This document shows, in pieces, positions 8,080 to 19,853 of a DNA stretch of 64,000 nucleotides. How positions within the stretch are numbered: position 1 is the first letter of the stretch; each line of letters starts with the position of its first letter. The notes beneath the pieces are model-generated. The model did not search any database. It saw nothing but the letters and a program-made list of their open reading frames with translations, and was not told the DNA's origin. A program made the translations under genes and the position numbers. Origin of the DNA: Pleomorphomonas oryzae DSM 16300 (lineage in GTDB: Bacteria > Pseudomonadota > Alphaproteobacteria > Rhizobiales > Pleomorphomonadaceae); contig NZ_AUHB01000004.1 of NCBI RefSeq assembly GCF_000422965.1, forward strand, positions 248,001 through 312,000. The letters are read 5' to 3'.

Positions 8080-9182
8080 GCCGCCCCCTTCATGAAAACC
8101 GTCAGTACCTCGACGAGCCGGCGGCAGGCCTCTTCCGAACCCACGGTCATGCGGAGCGCATTGGGCAGGCCATAGCCGCCCACCTTGCGTACCACCACGC
8201 CCTCGGCGAGCAGGGCCTTGTCGGCGGCGTCGGCCGTCTTGCCCGTCTCCGGGAAATGCACCAGCAGGAAGTTGGCAACCGACGGCGTCACCGTCAGGCC
8301 GAGCTTGCCGAGTTCGGCCGTCAGCCAGGCGCTCCAACGCAAATTGTGCTCGACCGCCGCCTCGACGAAGGCGCGGTCGCGCATGGCGGCGGCACCGGCG
8401 GAGATGGCCGCCGCATTGAGGTTGAACGGCCCACGCACCCGCTCCAGCACATCGACGACGGCCTTGGGGCCGTAAAGCCAGCCGATGCGCAGCGCGGCGA
8501 GGCCATGGATCTTCGAGAAGGTGCGCGTCATTACCACGTTGTCGGCCGAGGCGACCAGCTCGACGCCGCTCTCGTAATCGTTGCGGCGGACGTATTCGGC
8601 ATAGGCGGCATCGAGCACCAACAGAACGTTGCCGGGCAGACCGGCGTGCAGCCGCCGCACCTCGGCCATCGGGATGTAGGTGCCGGTGGGATTGTTGGGG
8701 TTGGCAAGGAACACCATGCGCGTCCGCGGCGTCACCGCAGCAAGGATCGCGTCGACGTCGGTGGTATAGGCGGTCTCCTTGGCGACAACCGGCGTCGCGC
8801 CGGCAGCCAGGATGGAGATGCGATAGACGAGGAAACCGTGCTCGGAATAGATCGCCTCATCATCCGGCGACAGATAGCACTCGGCCAAGAGGTGCAGGAG
8901 TTCGTCCGAACCGTTGCCGCAGATGACGCGGTCGATGTTGAGGCCGTGGGTTTCGGCAATGGCCTGCCGCAGTTCGGTCGACGATCCATCCGGATAGAGT
9001 TCGAGTTTGCCTGCCACCTGCCCATAGGCTTCCAGCGCCTTGGGGCTCGGCCCCAGCGGCGTCTCGTTGGAAGAGAGTTTGTAGAGCTTTTTGCCCGGCG
9101 CCGCCTTCGATCCACCGGGAACGTAGAGGTCGATATCGAGAATGCCACTACGAGGGACGGGGACGAGAGAAGTATCGGACAT
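8076..9182 (-). CDS. hisC: HisC-type histidinol-phosphate / aromatic aminotransferase
   Basis: A 368-residue fold-type I PLP aminotransferase. It shows [10 protein letters not shown] (37-46), [14 protein letters not shown] (63-76), the [12 protein letters not shown] cofactor loop (88-99), NPNNPTG (161-167), the aspartate of LDAAYAEY (190-197) and the Schiff-base lysine K224 in TFSKIHGLA. HisC homologues convert histidinol phosphate and imidazole-acetol phosphate. Members coupled to tyrA often also act on prephenate or phenylpyruvate, so a role in tyrosine/phenylalanine synthesis is likely here. It is the first gene of the hisC-tyrA pair. Confidence 0.9.
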   Translation of the reverse strand: MSDTSLVPVPRSGILDIDLYVPGGSKAAPGKKLYKLSSNETPLGPSPKALEAYGQVAGKLELYPDGSSTELRQAIAETHGLNIDRVICGNGSDELLHLLAECYLSPDDEAIYSEHGFLVYRISILAAGATPVVAKETAYTTDVDAILAAVTPRTRMVFLANPNNPTGTYIPMAEVRRLHAGLPGNVLLVLDAAYAEYVRRNDYESGVELVASADNVVMTRTFSKIHGLAALRIGWLYGPKAVVDVLERVRGPFNLNAAAISAGAAAMRDRAFVEAAVEHNLRWSAWLTAELGKLGLTVTPSVANFLLVHFPETGKTADAADKALLAEGVVVRKVGGYGLPNALRMTVGSEEACRRLVEVLTVFMKGAA

Positions 9183-9281
9183 GGGACAACGCCTCGAAAA
9201 TACCGGCGCCCGTCATACGGCACACATCGCGGACGCGCAAAGGAAAAGCTGAATCAAGCCAGACTGGGTTTCGGCGAATTC

Positions 9282-10226
9282 TCAACCCAACAGCCAAGCC
9301 CAGAAAGTCGTCGTCACCACACCGACAGCCGTGGTGATGGTGATCGATGACGAAGCAAGGCCGTGACCAACGCCGAAGCGGTTGGCGATCAGCCAGGCAT
9401 TGATGCCGGTCGGCACCGACGAGGTCAGCACCAGCGCCGCCGTCCAGGTCGCGTCGAGGCCGAGCAGGCGGCTCGCCGCGTAAACGGAGGCCGGCAGAAG
9501 GAACAGCTTGAACAGCGAGGTGACGAGCGCCGGCCTGATGCCATCGGAGATGCCGTATTTCATCAGCGCCATGCCGAGCGAGATCAGCGCCGCCGAACCG
9601 GCGATATCGCCGATATCGTTCACCACCGTGCCAACGACGCCGGTGAGCGGCAGGCCGGTCGTGCGCCACAGCGAGCCGAGCACCAGACCGACCACCAGCG
9701 GATTGCGCACGAGATTGCAGCCAACCTGCTGGAGCACGGCAGTAATCGATTGGGCCGAACGACCGCCAGTCTGCCGTTCGGCCTGCTCCATCAATACGGT
9801 ACCGGCGATCATCATCACCGGCAGATGGGCGCAGAGCAGAATGGACAGCGCCACGACGCCATCATCGCCGACGATGCGCTGGACGAGCGGCAAGCCTATG
9901 AATAGGTTGTTGGCAAAGGCGGAGCTGACGCCTGCCAGTACGCCGATGCGTGCGTCACGTCCGAACAGGCGGGTTATCGCCAAATGGCCAGCCGTCCAGG
10001 TGACGGCGACCCCCGAAAAATAGGCCACCCAGATCGTCCAGGGCGAACTTCCCTGGACATGCGCCACCGCCACGGTCTTGAACAGCAGCGTCGGCATGGC
10101 AATGGTGAAGACGAAATCGGAAAGCCCGTCACCGACCTCCGCCTTCATCACCCTGAAGCGGACGAGGAGATAGCCGATCAGGATCAGCAGAAAGATCGGC
10201 AGAACGTCGAGAGCAATGGCGATCAC
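9282..10226 (-). CDS. AEC (auxin efflux carrier) family transporter
   Basis: About 314 residues with ten predicted membrane segments in two halves. It begins VIAIALDVLPIFLLILIGYLLVRF and carries the typical AEC half-site regions FVFTIAMPTLLFKTVA and SSAFANNLFIGLPLV. AEC carriers move organic acids such as malate or malonate; the substrate cannot be predicted. I propose the GTG at 10224-10226 because the hydrophobic N-terminus starts there; upstream in-frame sequence is Arg/Ser-rich and unlike the family. No strong Shine-Dalgarno is visible, so the start is tentative. Confidence 0.82.
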   Translation of the reverse strand: MIAIALDVLPIFLLILIGYLLVRFRVMKAEVGDGLSDFVFTIAMPTLLFKTVAVAHVQGSSPWTIWVAYFSGVAVTWTAGHLAITRLFGRDARIGVLAGVSSAFANNLFIGLPLVQRIVGDDGVVALSILLCAHLPVMMIAGTVLMEQAERQTGGRSAQSITAVLQQVGCNLVRNPLVVGLVLGSLWRTTGLPLTGVVGTVVNDIGDIAGSAALISLGMALMKYGISDGIRPALVTSLFKLFLLPASVYAASRLLGLDATWTAALVLTSSVPTGINAWLIANRFGVGHGLASSSITITTAVGVVTTTFWAWLLG

Positions 10227-10416
10227 GGGCGGCAACCAACGCTGGCCGAGGAAATGCCGACGGCTGCAAGGCGCGGCGGAGATCGGCGGGGAATAGACTT
10301 TCTGCCTACTCTGCCAGTCGCACCGCCCGCAAGGCCGAAGCAATGCGGATCGGTTCGCTCGCTTGCCTCCGGAGACCTCCGGTGACAAAATCCCGCGCAT
10401 GTTCGAGAGGATCGCC

Positions 10417-10815
10417 ATGCTGAGATGCCTTGCCACTGCCGCCGTGCTGGTGGGCTTCACCCTGCCTGCCGCCGCCTTCGAACTCTCCTTCGCCTGGGGC
10501 GATACCCCGCCCTGCGACAGCGGCCGACCCGCTGTGGTGGCGAGTCCGGAATTTCAATTGGCCAACGTGCCCCCCGGTACGCGTGTGATCGCCTTCGAGA
10601 TGACCGATCTCAACGCGCCAGACTTCCGTCATGGGGGCGGTACGGTGCCTTATGCCGGCAATGACACCATTCCCGCCGGAGCTTTCCGTTACCTCGGGCC
10701 GTGCCCACCGGCCGGACCGCATCGCTACATGTGGACGGCGACCGCCAGGGACCGTGGCACCACCTTCGGCCGTACGCTGGGCGAAGCAACGGCCACACGC
10801 TCTTTTCCCCACTGA
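10417..10815 (+). CDS. Secreted PEBP (YbhB/YbcL)-type protein
   Basis: A 132-residue protein with a clear signal peptide (MLRCLATAAVLVGFTLPAAA, cleavage before FELSF). A short phosphatidylethanolamine-binding-like domain follows: NVPPGTRVIAFEMTDLNAPDF and GPCPPAGPHRYMWTATA correspond to the YbhB core. It is shorter than most family members (about 155-185 aa), and the canonical DPDAP-HW segment is replaced by TDLNAPDFRHGG. GAGAGGATCGCC precedes the ATG at 10417. Ligand unknown. slyX follows 12 bp downstream. Confidence 0.8.
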   Translation: MLRCLATAAVLVGFTLPAAAFELSFAWGDTPPCDSGRPAVVASPEFQLANVPPGTRVIAFEMTDLNAPDFRHGGGTVPYAGNDTIPAGAFRYLGPCPPAGPHRYMWTATARDRGTTFGRTLGEATATRSFPH

Positions 10816-10827
10816 CCGAGGCGAGAC

Positions 10828-11046
10828 ATGACTGTGCAATCCATGGAAGCGCGGATCGATGCGCTTGAGGAAAAGATCGCCTATCAGGATCAGGTGATCG
10901 ACGATCTCAATACCGCCGTCACCGACCAATGGAAGGAGATCGAGACCATGAGACGCCTGGTGGCGAACCTTCTCGACGAGGTCAAGGAAATGGAACTGGC
11001 GGCGCGGGCAACACCGGGCCGCGAACCACCGCCGCCTCACTACTGA
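10828..11046 (+). CDS. slyX: SlyX family protein
   Basis: A 72-residue cytoplasmic coiled-coil protein (MEARIDALEEKIAYQDQVIDDLNTAVTDQWKEIETMRRLV) ending in the Pro-rich EPPPPHY tail typical of SlyX. Length and both conserved ends match the family. Function is unknown beyond its historical link to slyD in E. coli. It lies 12 bp after the PEBP-type gene on the same strand and is probably cotranscribed. Confidence 0.92.
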   Translation: MTVQSMEARIDALEEKIAYQDQVIDDLNTAVTDQWKEIETMRRLVANLLDEVKEMELAARATPGREPPPPHY

Positions 11047-11080
11047 ATCAAATCAGCGGCTTAAAGACAGTCCACGCAAT

Positions 11081-11113
11081 AAAAAAGTCTTCCGGTGGGT
11101 GTCACCGGAAGAC
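11081..11113 (-). terminator. Intrinsic terminator of the chemoreceptor gene
   Basis: On the minus strand, GTCTTCCGGTG pairs perfectly with CACCGGAAGAC (11 bp, 5-nt loop) and is followed directly by six T residues. It lies just downstream of the chemoreceptor stop at 11136. Confidence 0.88.
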
Positions 11114-11135
11114 TCCATTACAAATGAGACCGCTG

Positions 11136-12827
11136 TCAGGCGGCGCGCATCTCGTGCATCAGCCGGTCGACCTCGGCCTGAAGCGCCTTGCTATCACCCA
11201 GCATTCGACGGGCCTGCGCCGCCACTTCCTGCGACTTGGAGTCGGAGGCCTCGGCATTCTCCATCAACTGGGTCATGTCGCTCGCAAGACTACCCACGGC
11301 GGTAAGCGTTGACGAAATGGCCCGGGTGATCTCGGATACGGCGGCGTTCTGCTGATCCAGCGTCGCGGCGATCGACGAGGCGACCTCGTTGACGCGCTCG
11401 ATCGACTGCTCGACCGTGCTGGTCGCCGTCACGGCCTCGCCGGTGGCCGACTGGATCACGCCGATGCGGCGGGAAATCTCGTCGGTCGCCTTGGAGGTCT
11501 GGGCAGCCAGCTGCTTCACCTCGGACGCCACGACCGCAAAACCCTTGCCGGCCTCGCCAGCCCGCGCCGCCTCGATGGTGGCATTGAGAGCGAGAAGGTT
11601 GGTCTGGTCGGCGATTTCCTGAATCAGCGCCACCACCTTGCCGATCTCGCTCGACGCTTCGTCGAGGCCACGGATCACTTCGGTGGCCCGGGCCGTCTCA
11701 CGCACGGCTCCGCTAGAGATGGCTGCAGCCTTGTCGACCTGAGCGACGATCTCGGAGATTGAAGCCGAGAGCTCTTCGGCAGCGCTCGACACGGCCTGCA
11801 CATTGTCCTTTGCCTGCCGGCCTGCTTCGGCCGAAGCTTCGGCCTGACGACGGGTGTGATCCGACACGGCGAGCAAATCCGAGGCGACGCGTTCGAAGCC
11901 GGTTGCCGTGCTTTCGATGCCCGACGAAGTCTCGCGGAACGATTTGTCGAAGCCATCGGCAAGACCGGTCAGCGCATCACGCCGTGCCCTTTCCATGGCC
12001 GCGGCGCGCGCTGCCTCGGCATCGGCTTCAGCGGCGATGCGTTCGCGCTGCAGATCGCGGAAGCGGGCAACGGCGCGGCCAATCAGCCCGATTTCATCCT
12101 TGCGCGCCGCACCGGAGATCTCGGCGTCGAGATCGCCGCCCTGCAGCCGATCCATCGAACGGGTCAGACGGGAGAGCGGACCGGCAATGCCGCGCGCCAC
12201 CACGAACGACAGGGTACCGATCATGATGAGCGAGGTGAGGGTGATGAGGCCAATCCGGCGGGTGCTGGCGGAAAGCGACGCCTCGATGTCGGCGACGTGG
12301 AAGCCGGTGCCGAGCATCCAGTTCCAGCCCTCGATACCGGAGGCGTAGGCGAGCTTCACCGACGGCTCCTTGTCGCCGGGCTTCACCCACATGTATTCGT
12401 AATTGCCGCCGCCGGACTTGGCGATCGCCAGCAGGTCGCGCACGATCATCTTGCCATTGGGGTCCTTCATGTCGATGAGGCTCTTGCCCTCGAGTTCAGG
12501 CTTACCCGGAAGGAGAATGTTCTGGCCGTTTTGGTCGTAGATGAAGAAATAATTCTTGTCGGGACCGAAACGCACCGGCCTCAGCACCGCCTTGGCGGCC
12601 TCCTGAGCATCAGCGATGCTCATCTCACCTTTGGCGGCGCGGTCGCGAAAACCCTCGATCATCGACCGAGCCGTCTCGACCTGGTCCTGGAGCTCGAATT
12701 TCTTCTGCCCCAGTAGCTCCGAACGGAGATCGGCGTAGCCAAGGTAACCGATCGTCGCGAGCCCGGCGATCGCCAACAGAACGATGGCGGCGATCTTGGC
12801 GGATACGGAGTGAATGCTGAACATCAT
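11136..12827 (-). CDS. Methyl-accepting chemotaxis protein with Cache_2-type sensor
   Basis: A 563-residue transmembrane chemoreceptor: helix 1 ([23 protein letters not shown]), a periplasmic single Cache domain (residues about 35-185, with [32 protein letters not shown] and [17 protein letters not shown], typical of sCache_2), helix 2 ([24 protein letters not shown]), HAMP, then the signalling hairpin with the tip [38 protein letters not shown]. sCache_2 domains often bind small carboxylates or pyruvate; ligand not predictable. GAGG precedes the first of two adjacent ATGs. No other che genes are in the window. Confidence 0.92.
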   Translation of the reverse strand: MMFSIHSVSAKIAAIVLLAIAGLATIGYLGYADLRSELLGQKKFELQDQVETARSMIEGFRDRAAKGEMSIADAQEAAKAVLRPVRFGPDKNYFFIYDQNGQNILLPGKPELEGKSLIDMKDPNGKMIVRDLLAIAKSGGGNYEYMWVKPGDKEPSVKLAYASGIEGWNWMLGTGFHVADIEASLSASTRRIGLITLTSLIMIGTLSFVVARGIAGPLSRLTRSMDRLQGGDLDAEISGAARKDEIGLIGRAVARFRDLQRERIAAEADAEAARAAAMERARRDALTGLADGFDKSFRETSSGIESTATGFERVASDLLAVSDHTRRQAEASAEAGRQAKDNVQAVSSAAEELSASISEIVAQVDKAAAISSGAVRETARATEVIRGLDEASSEIGKVVALIQEIADQTNLLALNATIEAARAGEAGKGFAVVASEVKQLAAQTSKATDEISRRIGVIQSATGEAVTATSTVEQSIERVNEVASSIAATLDQQNAAVSEITRAISSTLTAVGSLASDMTQLMENAEASDSKSQEVAAQARRMLGDSKALQAEVDRLMHEMRAA

Positions 12828-12930
12828 GCGCGCCTCGGCGGTATTCTCCCACAGACTGGGACAATGATCGTTTAGGCGGCGGCCGTTAACTTTGACTTAC
12901 AGAACATGTTCAGGGCGCGAAATTATTGCC

Positions 12931-12964
12931 AAAAAGAACTAAACCCAACTCGCTGGGTAAAGTT
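12931..12964 (-). terminator. Probable intrinsic terminator of the urease operon
   Basis: Minus-strand AACTTTACCCA and TGGGTTTAGTT form a stem with a two-base internal loop, followed by CTTTTT. The structure overlaps the ureG stop codon. It is weaker than the other terminators listed. Confidence 0.6.
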
Positions 12965-13583
12965 AGCCGACGAGGCCGCCCTCTTCTTCGATGAAGCGGA
13001 CGACATCCGCAACATTGTGACCACGACGAACATCCGTGAATACGAAGGGCCGTCCCTTGCGCATCAGTCTGGCGTCTCGATCCATGACCTCGAGCGAGGC
13101 ACCGACATAGGGAGCCAGATCGATCTTGTTGATCACCAGGAGATCGGAACGGGTGATGCCTGGCCCGCCCTTGCGCGGGATCTTGTCGCCGGCCGAGACG
13201 TCGATGACGTAGATCGTCAGGTCGGCCAACTCCGGTGAGAAGGTCGCGGCCAAGTTGTCACCACCCGACTCGATGAGAATGAGATCAAGGTCTGGGAATT
13301 TTTCGTTCATGTCGGCAACGGCGGCCAGGTTGATCGACGCGTCCTCGCGGATCGCCGTGTGGGGGCAACCGCCGGTCTCGACGCCGGCGATCCGCTCAGG
13401 CGGCAACGCGCCGGACCGCGTCAGGAATTCGGCATCCTCGCGGGTATAGATATCGTTGGTGATGGCGGCGATCTGATAGCGGTCGCGCAGGGCCTTGCAG
13501 AGCGCATCCATCAGCGCGGTCTTGCCGGACCCCACCGGACCACCGACACCGATACGCAGGGGACCGTTGGCTGTCTTGGTCAT
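12963..13583 (-). CDS. ureG: Urease accessory GTPase UreG
   Basis: GTP hydrolysis by UreG drives nickel delivery to apo-urease in the UreDFG complex. The 206-residue protein has P-loop GPVGSGKT (15-22), the metal-binding CPH motif within [15 protein letters not shown], the [17 protein letters not shown] block and [11 protein letters not shown] (guanine-specificity NKID). Length and all key residues are normal. Its ATG overlaps the ureF stop by four bases (13580-13583). It is the last gene of the operon. Confidence 0.96.
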   Translation of the reverse strand: MTKTANGPLRIGVGGPVGSGKTALMDALCKALRDRYQIAAITNDIYTREDAEFLTRSGALPPERIAGVETGGCPHTAIREDASINLAAVADMNEKFPDLDLILIESGGDNLAATFSPELADLTIYVIDVSAGDKIPRKGGPGITRSDLLVINKIDLAPYVGASLEVMDRDARLMRKGRPFVFTDVRRGHNVADVVRFIEEEGGLVG

Positions 13584-14275
13584 GAGCGGAACAACCTCGT
13601 GTACTGGGTTTCGTGGGCCATGGAAGCAATGTCGGCCCGTAGGCAGGCCCCGCCGATATCATCGAGCGAGGCGATCAATGCATCGGCCGCGACGGCGGAA
13701 ATGACGGGAGCAAGATCGCGGATCACCCGCTGCCCGTCGGTCTGACCCAGCGGCACGGCGCGCACCGCTGCCGAGACGAGATTGGCGGCAAAGGCCGTGA
13801 GATAGGCCTCGACCGTCTCGATAAGCGGCAGACGGTGATCGGCGGCAGCGACGGCGAGCGCGACCGGATAGGCGATCGGATGAGGCAAAAGGCGCTGTGC
13901 GAGTTCGACGAGCATCGGCGCCCCCCAGGTATCGGCGATGGCCGTTACAAAAGCACGTCCCTGTGCACCGCTTTCAAGGCGCCGCTCCCTAGAGGGCTGG
14001 AGCGCATAGGCAAGCTCGGCGATATCGAAAAGATCTTGCGCCCGATCTTCGGAGGCGGCGCGAAAGGCGGCAGCCAGCAGGATGGCGTCGCTACGGCCGG
14101 CGCCATGGCGAAGAATGTCGGACAGCCAGGCAGTGAGCGCCGCCGGGGACGTGACCGTGCCGTCCTCTACGGCCCATTCGAGACCATGGCTGTAGGTGAA
14201 GGCGCCAACCGGGAAGGCTGGCGACAACCAAGTCATCAAGCGAGACAGCACCGCCCCGACCGGGAGTTCATTCAT
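13580..14275 (-). CDS. ureF: Urease accessory protein UreF
   Basis: The 231-residue, all-helical UreF regulates UreG GTPase and nickel transfer. Family signs are [32 protein letters not shown] at the N-terminus and [11 protein letters not shown]-like ending ([14 protein letters not shown]). I start at MNELPVGAV (ATG 14273-14275), which overlaps the 3' end of ureE by 8 bp. In-frame codons further upstream are only the His-rich part of ureE read in another frame. The stop overlaps the ureG start. Confidence 0.93.
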   Translation of the reverse strand: MNELPVGAVLSRLMTWLSPAFPVGAFTYSHGLEWAVEDGTVTSPAALTAWLSDILRHGAGRSDAILLAAAFRAASEDRAQDLFDIAELAYALQPSRERRLESGAQGRAFVTAIADTWGAPMLVELAQRLLPHPIAYPVALAVAAADHRLPLIETVEAYLTAFAANLVSAAVRAVPLGQTDGQRVIRDLAPVISAVAADALIASLDDIGGACLRADIASMAHETQYTRLFRS

Positions 14276-14903
14276 GCTTATGGCCATGCCCGTGGGCATG
14301 ATCGTGCTCGTGTGAATGATCATGGCCGCAGCCGCAATCATCGCCGTGGGCGTGTTCGTGGTGATGGTGAGCGTCGGCCTCGCCATGGTCGTGGTGATGA
14401 CGTTCCGGTCCGTGCTCGTGGGTATGCTCATGCTCCCCATGATCGTGATCATGATCGTGCCCATGGACCTCGCCATGACCATAGGCGCCGCCCTCCGGGT
14501 CGAAAGCGGCCAGCACAGGCGTTACCGTGGCGCCGAGCCCCTTCAGCATGTCCTCGATGACGTGATCGTAGCGGATGCGCAGCCGGTCCCCGAGGAACTG
14601 GGCCGGCAGATGCCGGTTGCCGAGATGCCAGGCGACACGGACGAGGTCGGCCGGGCTGGCGGCGGTGATCTCAAGCAGACGCTCGGGCACCGCCTGCACG
14701 AGGATCAACCGGCCATCCTCGAGCTCAAGAGCATCGCCGTCCTTCATCACGGCGGCCTCCTTGAGATCGAGCAGGAACACGGTCTTGCCGATGCACCGCA
14801 TGACGAGGCGGCGGCGGTGGCGATCGTCGCGCTCAAGGGTCAGCGTATCGGCCGGGGCACCGGACCAGGTGCCGGCGGGAAGGATGCGAGTGGCGGTGAT
14901 CAT
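14268..14903 (-). CDS. ureE: Urease nickel metallochaperone UreE with long His-rich tail
   Basis: A 211-residue nickel donor for urease assembly. The N-terminal peptide-binding domain (about 1-70) and the metal-binding domain with [12 protein letters not shown] (residues about 91-102, including the conserved nickel-site His) are intact. From about residue 142 the protein is an exceptional tail with 29 His in roughly 70 residues, broken by CGC, far longer than the short HxH tail of many UreE proteins. The tail should store or buffer nickel. The start overlaps the MFS gene stop by four bases (14900-14903). Confidence 0.95.
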   Translation of the reverse strand: MITATRILPAGTWSGAPADTLTLERDDRHRRRLVMRCIGKTVFLLDLKEAAVMKDGDALELEDGRLILVQAVPERLLEITAASPADLVRVAWHLGNRHLPAQFLGDRLRIRYDHVIEDMLKGLGATVTPVLAAFDPEGGAYGHGEVHGHDHDHDHGEHEHTHEHGPERHHHDHGEADAHHHHEHAHGDDCGCGHDHSHEHDHAHGHGHKHE

Positions 14904-16126
14904 GGCATATGGGTCCTGGCGGACGAGGGAAGTGACGGACGGATGAGCTTAGCCAAAAGCGCTGCCGAGGCAAGCGCCGCCGCCATCAGAGCGAGACCGA
15001 GCAACGCAGCGGCGGCAACACCGGCTTGGTGGATGAAAGCAACGAAGATCACCGGTGCCACGGCATTGCCGATATTCTGAGGCAGCGCCAGACGGCCAGA
15101 TTGCCGGGCAAATTCATCGGGCGGGAAGAAGGCCAGCGGCAGCACCGCGCGTGCCATCGCCGAAAGACCGGCGCCGAAGGCATAGATGGTCACAAAGGCC
15201 GGTAACAGCCACACGCCGTCGACACCGGCAAGAAGCAGCGCAAAGGAACTCCCCATGAGCAATGCCGCCGCAACCGTGGTGGCGAGCGGACCGGCGCGCC
15301 CATCTAGAACCAGATCGGCCGCGCGGGCTGCGATGCTGACCACCGGCCTGATGGTCCCGAGCCACAGGGCGTATTCCACCGAAGCTCCCGCTCCGCGCAG
15401 CAGTTCGAGATAGGCGGCGGCCAGACCGAAGGTGGTGAAAGAAAAAGCGACCGAGATGACACCGATGTGGAGAAAGGCGCGCACCTTGCCGTCGGGGCCG
15501 AGAAGAATGGCTGGCCGCTGGTTCGCCTCCAACTCAACCGAAGGCGCACCGATTGGCGGCAAGGCAAAGAGGTGCAGCGGCAGGCAAACGAAGAGATGCA
15601 GACCGGCCATGGCGAGGAGGGTGATGCGCCACCCGACCACGCCGTCGATGGCGTCGAGGATCGGCCAGAAGATGGTCGAGGAAACACCGGTGAAGATCAT
15701 CAGCACGCCGATGGTCCGCCGCCCCGCCGCCCCTTCGCGCTCGACGGCCGCCGCATAGGCCGGTACCGACAGCGCCAATGAACCGGCGGCCCCGATCATC
15801 GTCCAGGCGATGAAATAACCGATCGGTCCCTCGGCGGCGGCGAGCAGCGCCAGGCCAGTGGTCGACGTCGCCGAACCCAGGACCAGCACGCGCGCCGCGC
15901 CCATCCGCCGCACCGCCTCGCCCACCATCGGACCCGTGAGGCCGATCACCAGCATCATCAGAGTCAGACCAAAGAAGGTCATGTCGATGCTGAGGCCGAC
16001 GTCGGGCGCCATCTTCCTCGCCATCACGCCCGGCATGTCGAAGGTGGTACCCCAGCCGATCACCTGCGTGACAGCAAGCACCCCGACAAGGCGAAGGCGA
16101 ACCAGAGAAATGGCAAAGGCGGACAT
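14900..16126 (-). CDS. Major facilitator superfamily transporter inside the urease operon
   Basis: A 408-residue protein with about twelve predicted membrane segments in two halves and an MFS A-like loop after segment 2 ([20 protein letters not shown]). No family closer than generic MFS is recognisable. Its position between ureC and ureE, with the stop overlapping the ureE start (ATGA), implies coexpression with urease. Nickel or urea import, or ammonium-related export, are possible but unproven. It lies 79 bp after ureC. No UreJ/HupE, urea ABC or UT-type transporter is present nearby, so it may be the dedicated transporter. Confidence 0.85.
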   Translation of the reverse strand: MSAFAISLVRLRLVGVLAVTQVIGWGTTFDMPGVMARKMAPDVGLSIDMTFFGLTLMMLVIGLTGPMVGEAVRRMGAARVLVLGSATSTTGLALLAAAEGPIGYFIAWTMIGAAGSLALSVPAYAAAVEREGAAGRRTIGVLMIFTGVSSTIFWPILDAIDGVVGWRITLLAMAGLHLFVCLPLHLFALPPIGAPSVELEANQRPAILLGPDGKVRAFLHIGVISVAFSFTTFGLAAAYLELLRGAGASVEYALWLGTIRPVVSIAARAADLVLDGRAGPLATTVAAALLMGSSFALLLAGVDGVWLLPAFVTIYAFGAGLSAMARAVLPLAFFPPDEFARQSGRLALPQNIGNAVAPVIFVAFIHQAGVAAAALLGLALMAAALASAALLAKLIRPSLPSSARTHMP

Positions 16127-16205
16127 GAGGACGGTTTCCGGATCGCGGTATTACCGCGTGCCGTTCTAGCGCGAAAAGGTGCCGACGACGCGACGCCTTT
16201 CCTCC

Positions 16206-17921
<1,716 letters not shown>

Positions 17922-17998
17922 TGTCAGTCTCCTGAAGAGAACAGCTTGAAACTGGGGTGTCTGGCCCCGTCACGACCGAACGAGGCACGATTGGATGT

Positions 17999-18304
17999 CT
18001 AGAGCTTGCCCATTACCGCCTGCCGGAAGCCGTAGACTTCGCGCTTTCCGGCATAGGGCACCAGCGTCACCGACCGGCTCTGGCCGGGCTCGAAGCGCAC
18101 GGCGGTGCCGGCGGGAATATCGAGCCGGTAGCCGCGCGCCTTGTCGCGATCGAAGACGAGGGCCGGATTGGTTTCGGCAAAATGGTAGTGGCTGCCGACC
18201 TGTACGGGACGGTCGCCGGAATTGGCCACTTCCAGCACCAGCGTCTGGCGACCGGCGTTGAGTTCGATATCGCCGGCTTCTGCGATGACTTCACCTGGGA
18301 TCAT
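17999..18304 (-). CDS. ureB: Urease beta subunit
   Basis: The 101-residue structural subunit begins [19 protein letters not shown] and carries the family block [41 protein letters not shown]. Length equals typical UreB. AAAGGAACGATC precedes the ATG at 18302-18304. Reading further upstream only enters the DUF1272 gene in a different frame. It lies between the DUF1272 gene and ureC. Confidence 0.96.
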   Translation of the reverse strand: MIPGEVIAEAGDIELNAGRQTLVLEVANSGDRPVQVGSHYHFAETNPALVFDRDKARGYRLDIPAGTAVRFEPGQSRSVTLVPYAGKREVYGFRQAVMGKL

Positions 18305-18315
18305 GATCGTTCCTT

Positions 18316-18567
18316 TCAGGCGGCGCGGGGCGAACAGCGCTCGCCCTTGAAGACGCGGACGGTGGAGGCCGGATTGGCGGCGAGCTTCTCGGCAGGGCGT
18401 ACCGGCCGGCGGACCAGTTCGCCGCCGCAGTTGGGGCAGACACCGTTCAGAACACCCGTCGCGCAATCGGGGCACCACGTGCACTCGAAGGAGCAGATAT
18501 AGGCTTCCGCCGCCGGCGGCAGGTCGCGGTTGCAGCACTCGCAATTGGGACGAAGTTCCAGCGTCAT
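18316..18567 (-). CDS. DUF1272 zinc-ribbon protein in the urease operon
   Basis: An 83-residue protein with paired cysteines: CECCNRD near the N-terminus, [11 protein letters not shown] in the middle and CPNCGGEL, followed by [11 protein letters not shown]. This is the DUF1272 pattern and predicts a small treble-clef or zinc-ribbon fold. It sits between ureA (4 bp upstream) and ureB, so it is coexpressed with urease. From memory, a small reading frame of about this size occupies the same slot in the Rhizobium leguminosarum urease cluster. Function unknown; zinc or nickel binding is an inference. Confidence 0.85.
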   Translation of the reverse strand: MTLELRPNCECCNRDLPPAAEAYICSFECTWCPDCATGVLNGVCPNCGGELVRRPVRPAEKLAANPASTVRVFKGERCSPRAA

Positions 18568-18571
18568 GGCC

Positions 18572-18874
18572 TCACCTGATCGGTTCGTGGACGGTGACAA
18601 GCTTAGTACCGTCGGGAAAGGTCGCTTCCACCTGCACGTCGTGGATCATCTCGGCGATGCCCTCCATCACCTGCTCGCGGCGCAGCACCGTGGCGCCGCC
18701 GGCCATCAGCTCGGCCACCGTCCGGCCATCGCGGGCGCCTTCGACGACGTAGTCGGTGATGAGAGCCACTGCCTCCGGATAGTTGAGCTTGACGCCTCGT
18801 TCGAGACGGTTGCGGGCCACCATGGCAGCGAGGCTGACGAGCAGCTTGTCCTTTTCGCGCGGCGTCAGATTCAT
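18572..18874 (-). CDS. ureA: Urease gamma subunit
   Basis: The 100-residue subunit starts [39 protein letters not shown] and continues with the conserved [12 protein letters not shown] and [18 protein letters not shown] ending. Sequence and length are fully canonical. GAGGAAGAATT precedes the ATG. It follows ureD by 14 bp. Confidence 0.97.
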   Translation of the reverse strand: MNLTPREKDKLLVSLAAMVARNRLERGVKLNYPEAVALITDYVVEGARDGRTVAELMAGGATVLRREQVMEGIAEMIHDVQVEATFPDGTKLVTVHEPIR

Positions 18875-18888
18875 AATTCTTCCTCGTC

Positions 18889-19737
18889 TCAGATCGACCA
18901 GGCGCGCGGCAGCGGCCAGCCGGTGAGGGTTTCGATCAGGGGTTCGACAATGGCGCGCAGGCGGCGGCCGTCAAGGGCAAGACAGCGTATGGACATCAGT
19001 CCATCGAAGGCGGAGGCACCAGCTTCGATGCCATCTCCGACCAGCGTGGTGATCAGCTCCCGTATGCGGTCAAGCTGGGACGCCACTTCCGGTGCGGCCA
19101 CCAGAACGCTGGCGAAAGCGCGAGCGCCACGCCCGGTGGCGCCGCCCGACAGAATGGCACGACTGTCGCCGCAAAGGCGCAAGGCGTCGGCATAGACGAG
19201 CCGGCCGTCGCGCCGAACGCACCAATGGTCGGTCAGATCGACGGCAGTAACTTCCTCGCCCATGGCGGTGCGGCCGAGCACGATGCTTTCAATGGCGATG
19301 AGGCGAGCGTCGCCCAGGAGATCGACGTCGAAGCGGCGTCGGAGACCTGCACCATCGAAAACGATGGTCTCCTGCGGCAGCCAGCGAGCACTCGCTCCGG
19401 CCTCCACGACCAGCCGATTGTCGAGTCGGCCGACACCACCGGAGCGGCGGTAGATACGCTCGGCCGCCTGGGTGGTGACGGTGGCCGTGGTTCCCGCGCC
19501 GAAATGCGCCTCGAAGGTGAGATGATCGCCGCCGGTGACACCGCCGGCACTGTTAAGAAACACGGCGGCCGGCCCCGAGCCATCATAGACCTTCGGCAGC
19601 CGCACCTTGGCGGAACCGTCCTGAAAAAGGTCGGCAAGCCGCGTTTCCTCACGTCCACCGATCTGCCGCAGAGCAAAGGCGACACGCGCCACGCCCTCGG
19701 CCCTCTCGAGCCGGGGTATTTCCTTCTGAAGCGACAC
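18889..19737 (-). CDS. ureD: Urease accessory protein UreD
   Basis: UreD binds apo-urease and channels nickel with UreF and UreG. The sequence contains the family core [43 protein letters not shown] and [12 protein letters not shown]. The start is uncertain: the open frame has its only ATG at 19932, inside lysA, which would give 347 residues. The GTG at 19735-19737 gives 282 residues, the usual size; a TTG at 19768-19770 follows GGAGCGGCC and is also possible. It is the first gene of the operon, about 115 bp after lysA on the same strand. Confidence 0.9.
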   Translation of the reverse strand: MSLQKEIPRLERAEGVARVAFALRQIGGREETRLADLFQDGSAKVRLPKVYDGSGPAAVFLNSAGGVTGGDHLTFEAHFGAGTTATVTTQAAERIYRRSGGVGRLDNRLVVEAGASARWLPQETIVFDGAGLRRRFDVDLLGDARLIAIESIVLGRTAMGEEVTAVDLTDHWCVRRDGRLVYADALRLCGDSRAILSGGATGRGARAFASVLVAAPEVASQLDRIRELITTLVGDGIEAGASAFDGLMSIRCLALDGRRLRAIVEPLIETLTGWPLPRAWSI

Positions 19738-19853
19738 GGCGGTCGAAACGTCGGCCAAGCTTGCCCCCAAGGCCGCTCCAACGGCACGGCTGCTGGGCAA
19801 TGTGGCAAAAGGCACGCCAACGGGCGAGCCCAAAACTTGGGCAAATGACGCCG

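Noticed and set aside
12886-12900. TTAA-N7-TTAC resembling a CtrA site upstream of the chemoreceptor gene
   Set aside because: One half site is imperfect; at this sequence length such partial matches are expected by chance.
13580-14482. Longer UreF beginning within the His-rich part of ureE
   Set aside because: The extra residues are Met/Thr/Ile-rich out-of-frame readings of His codons and have no UreF counterpart.
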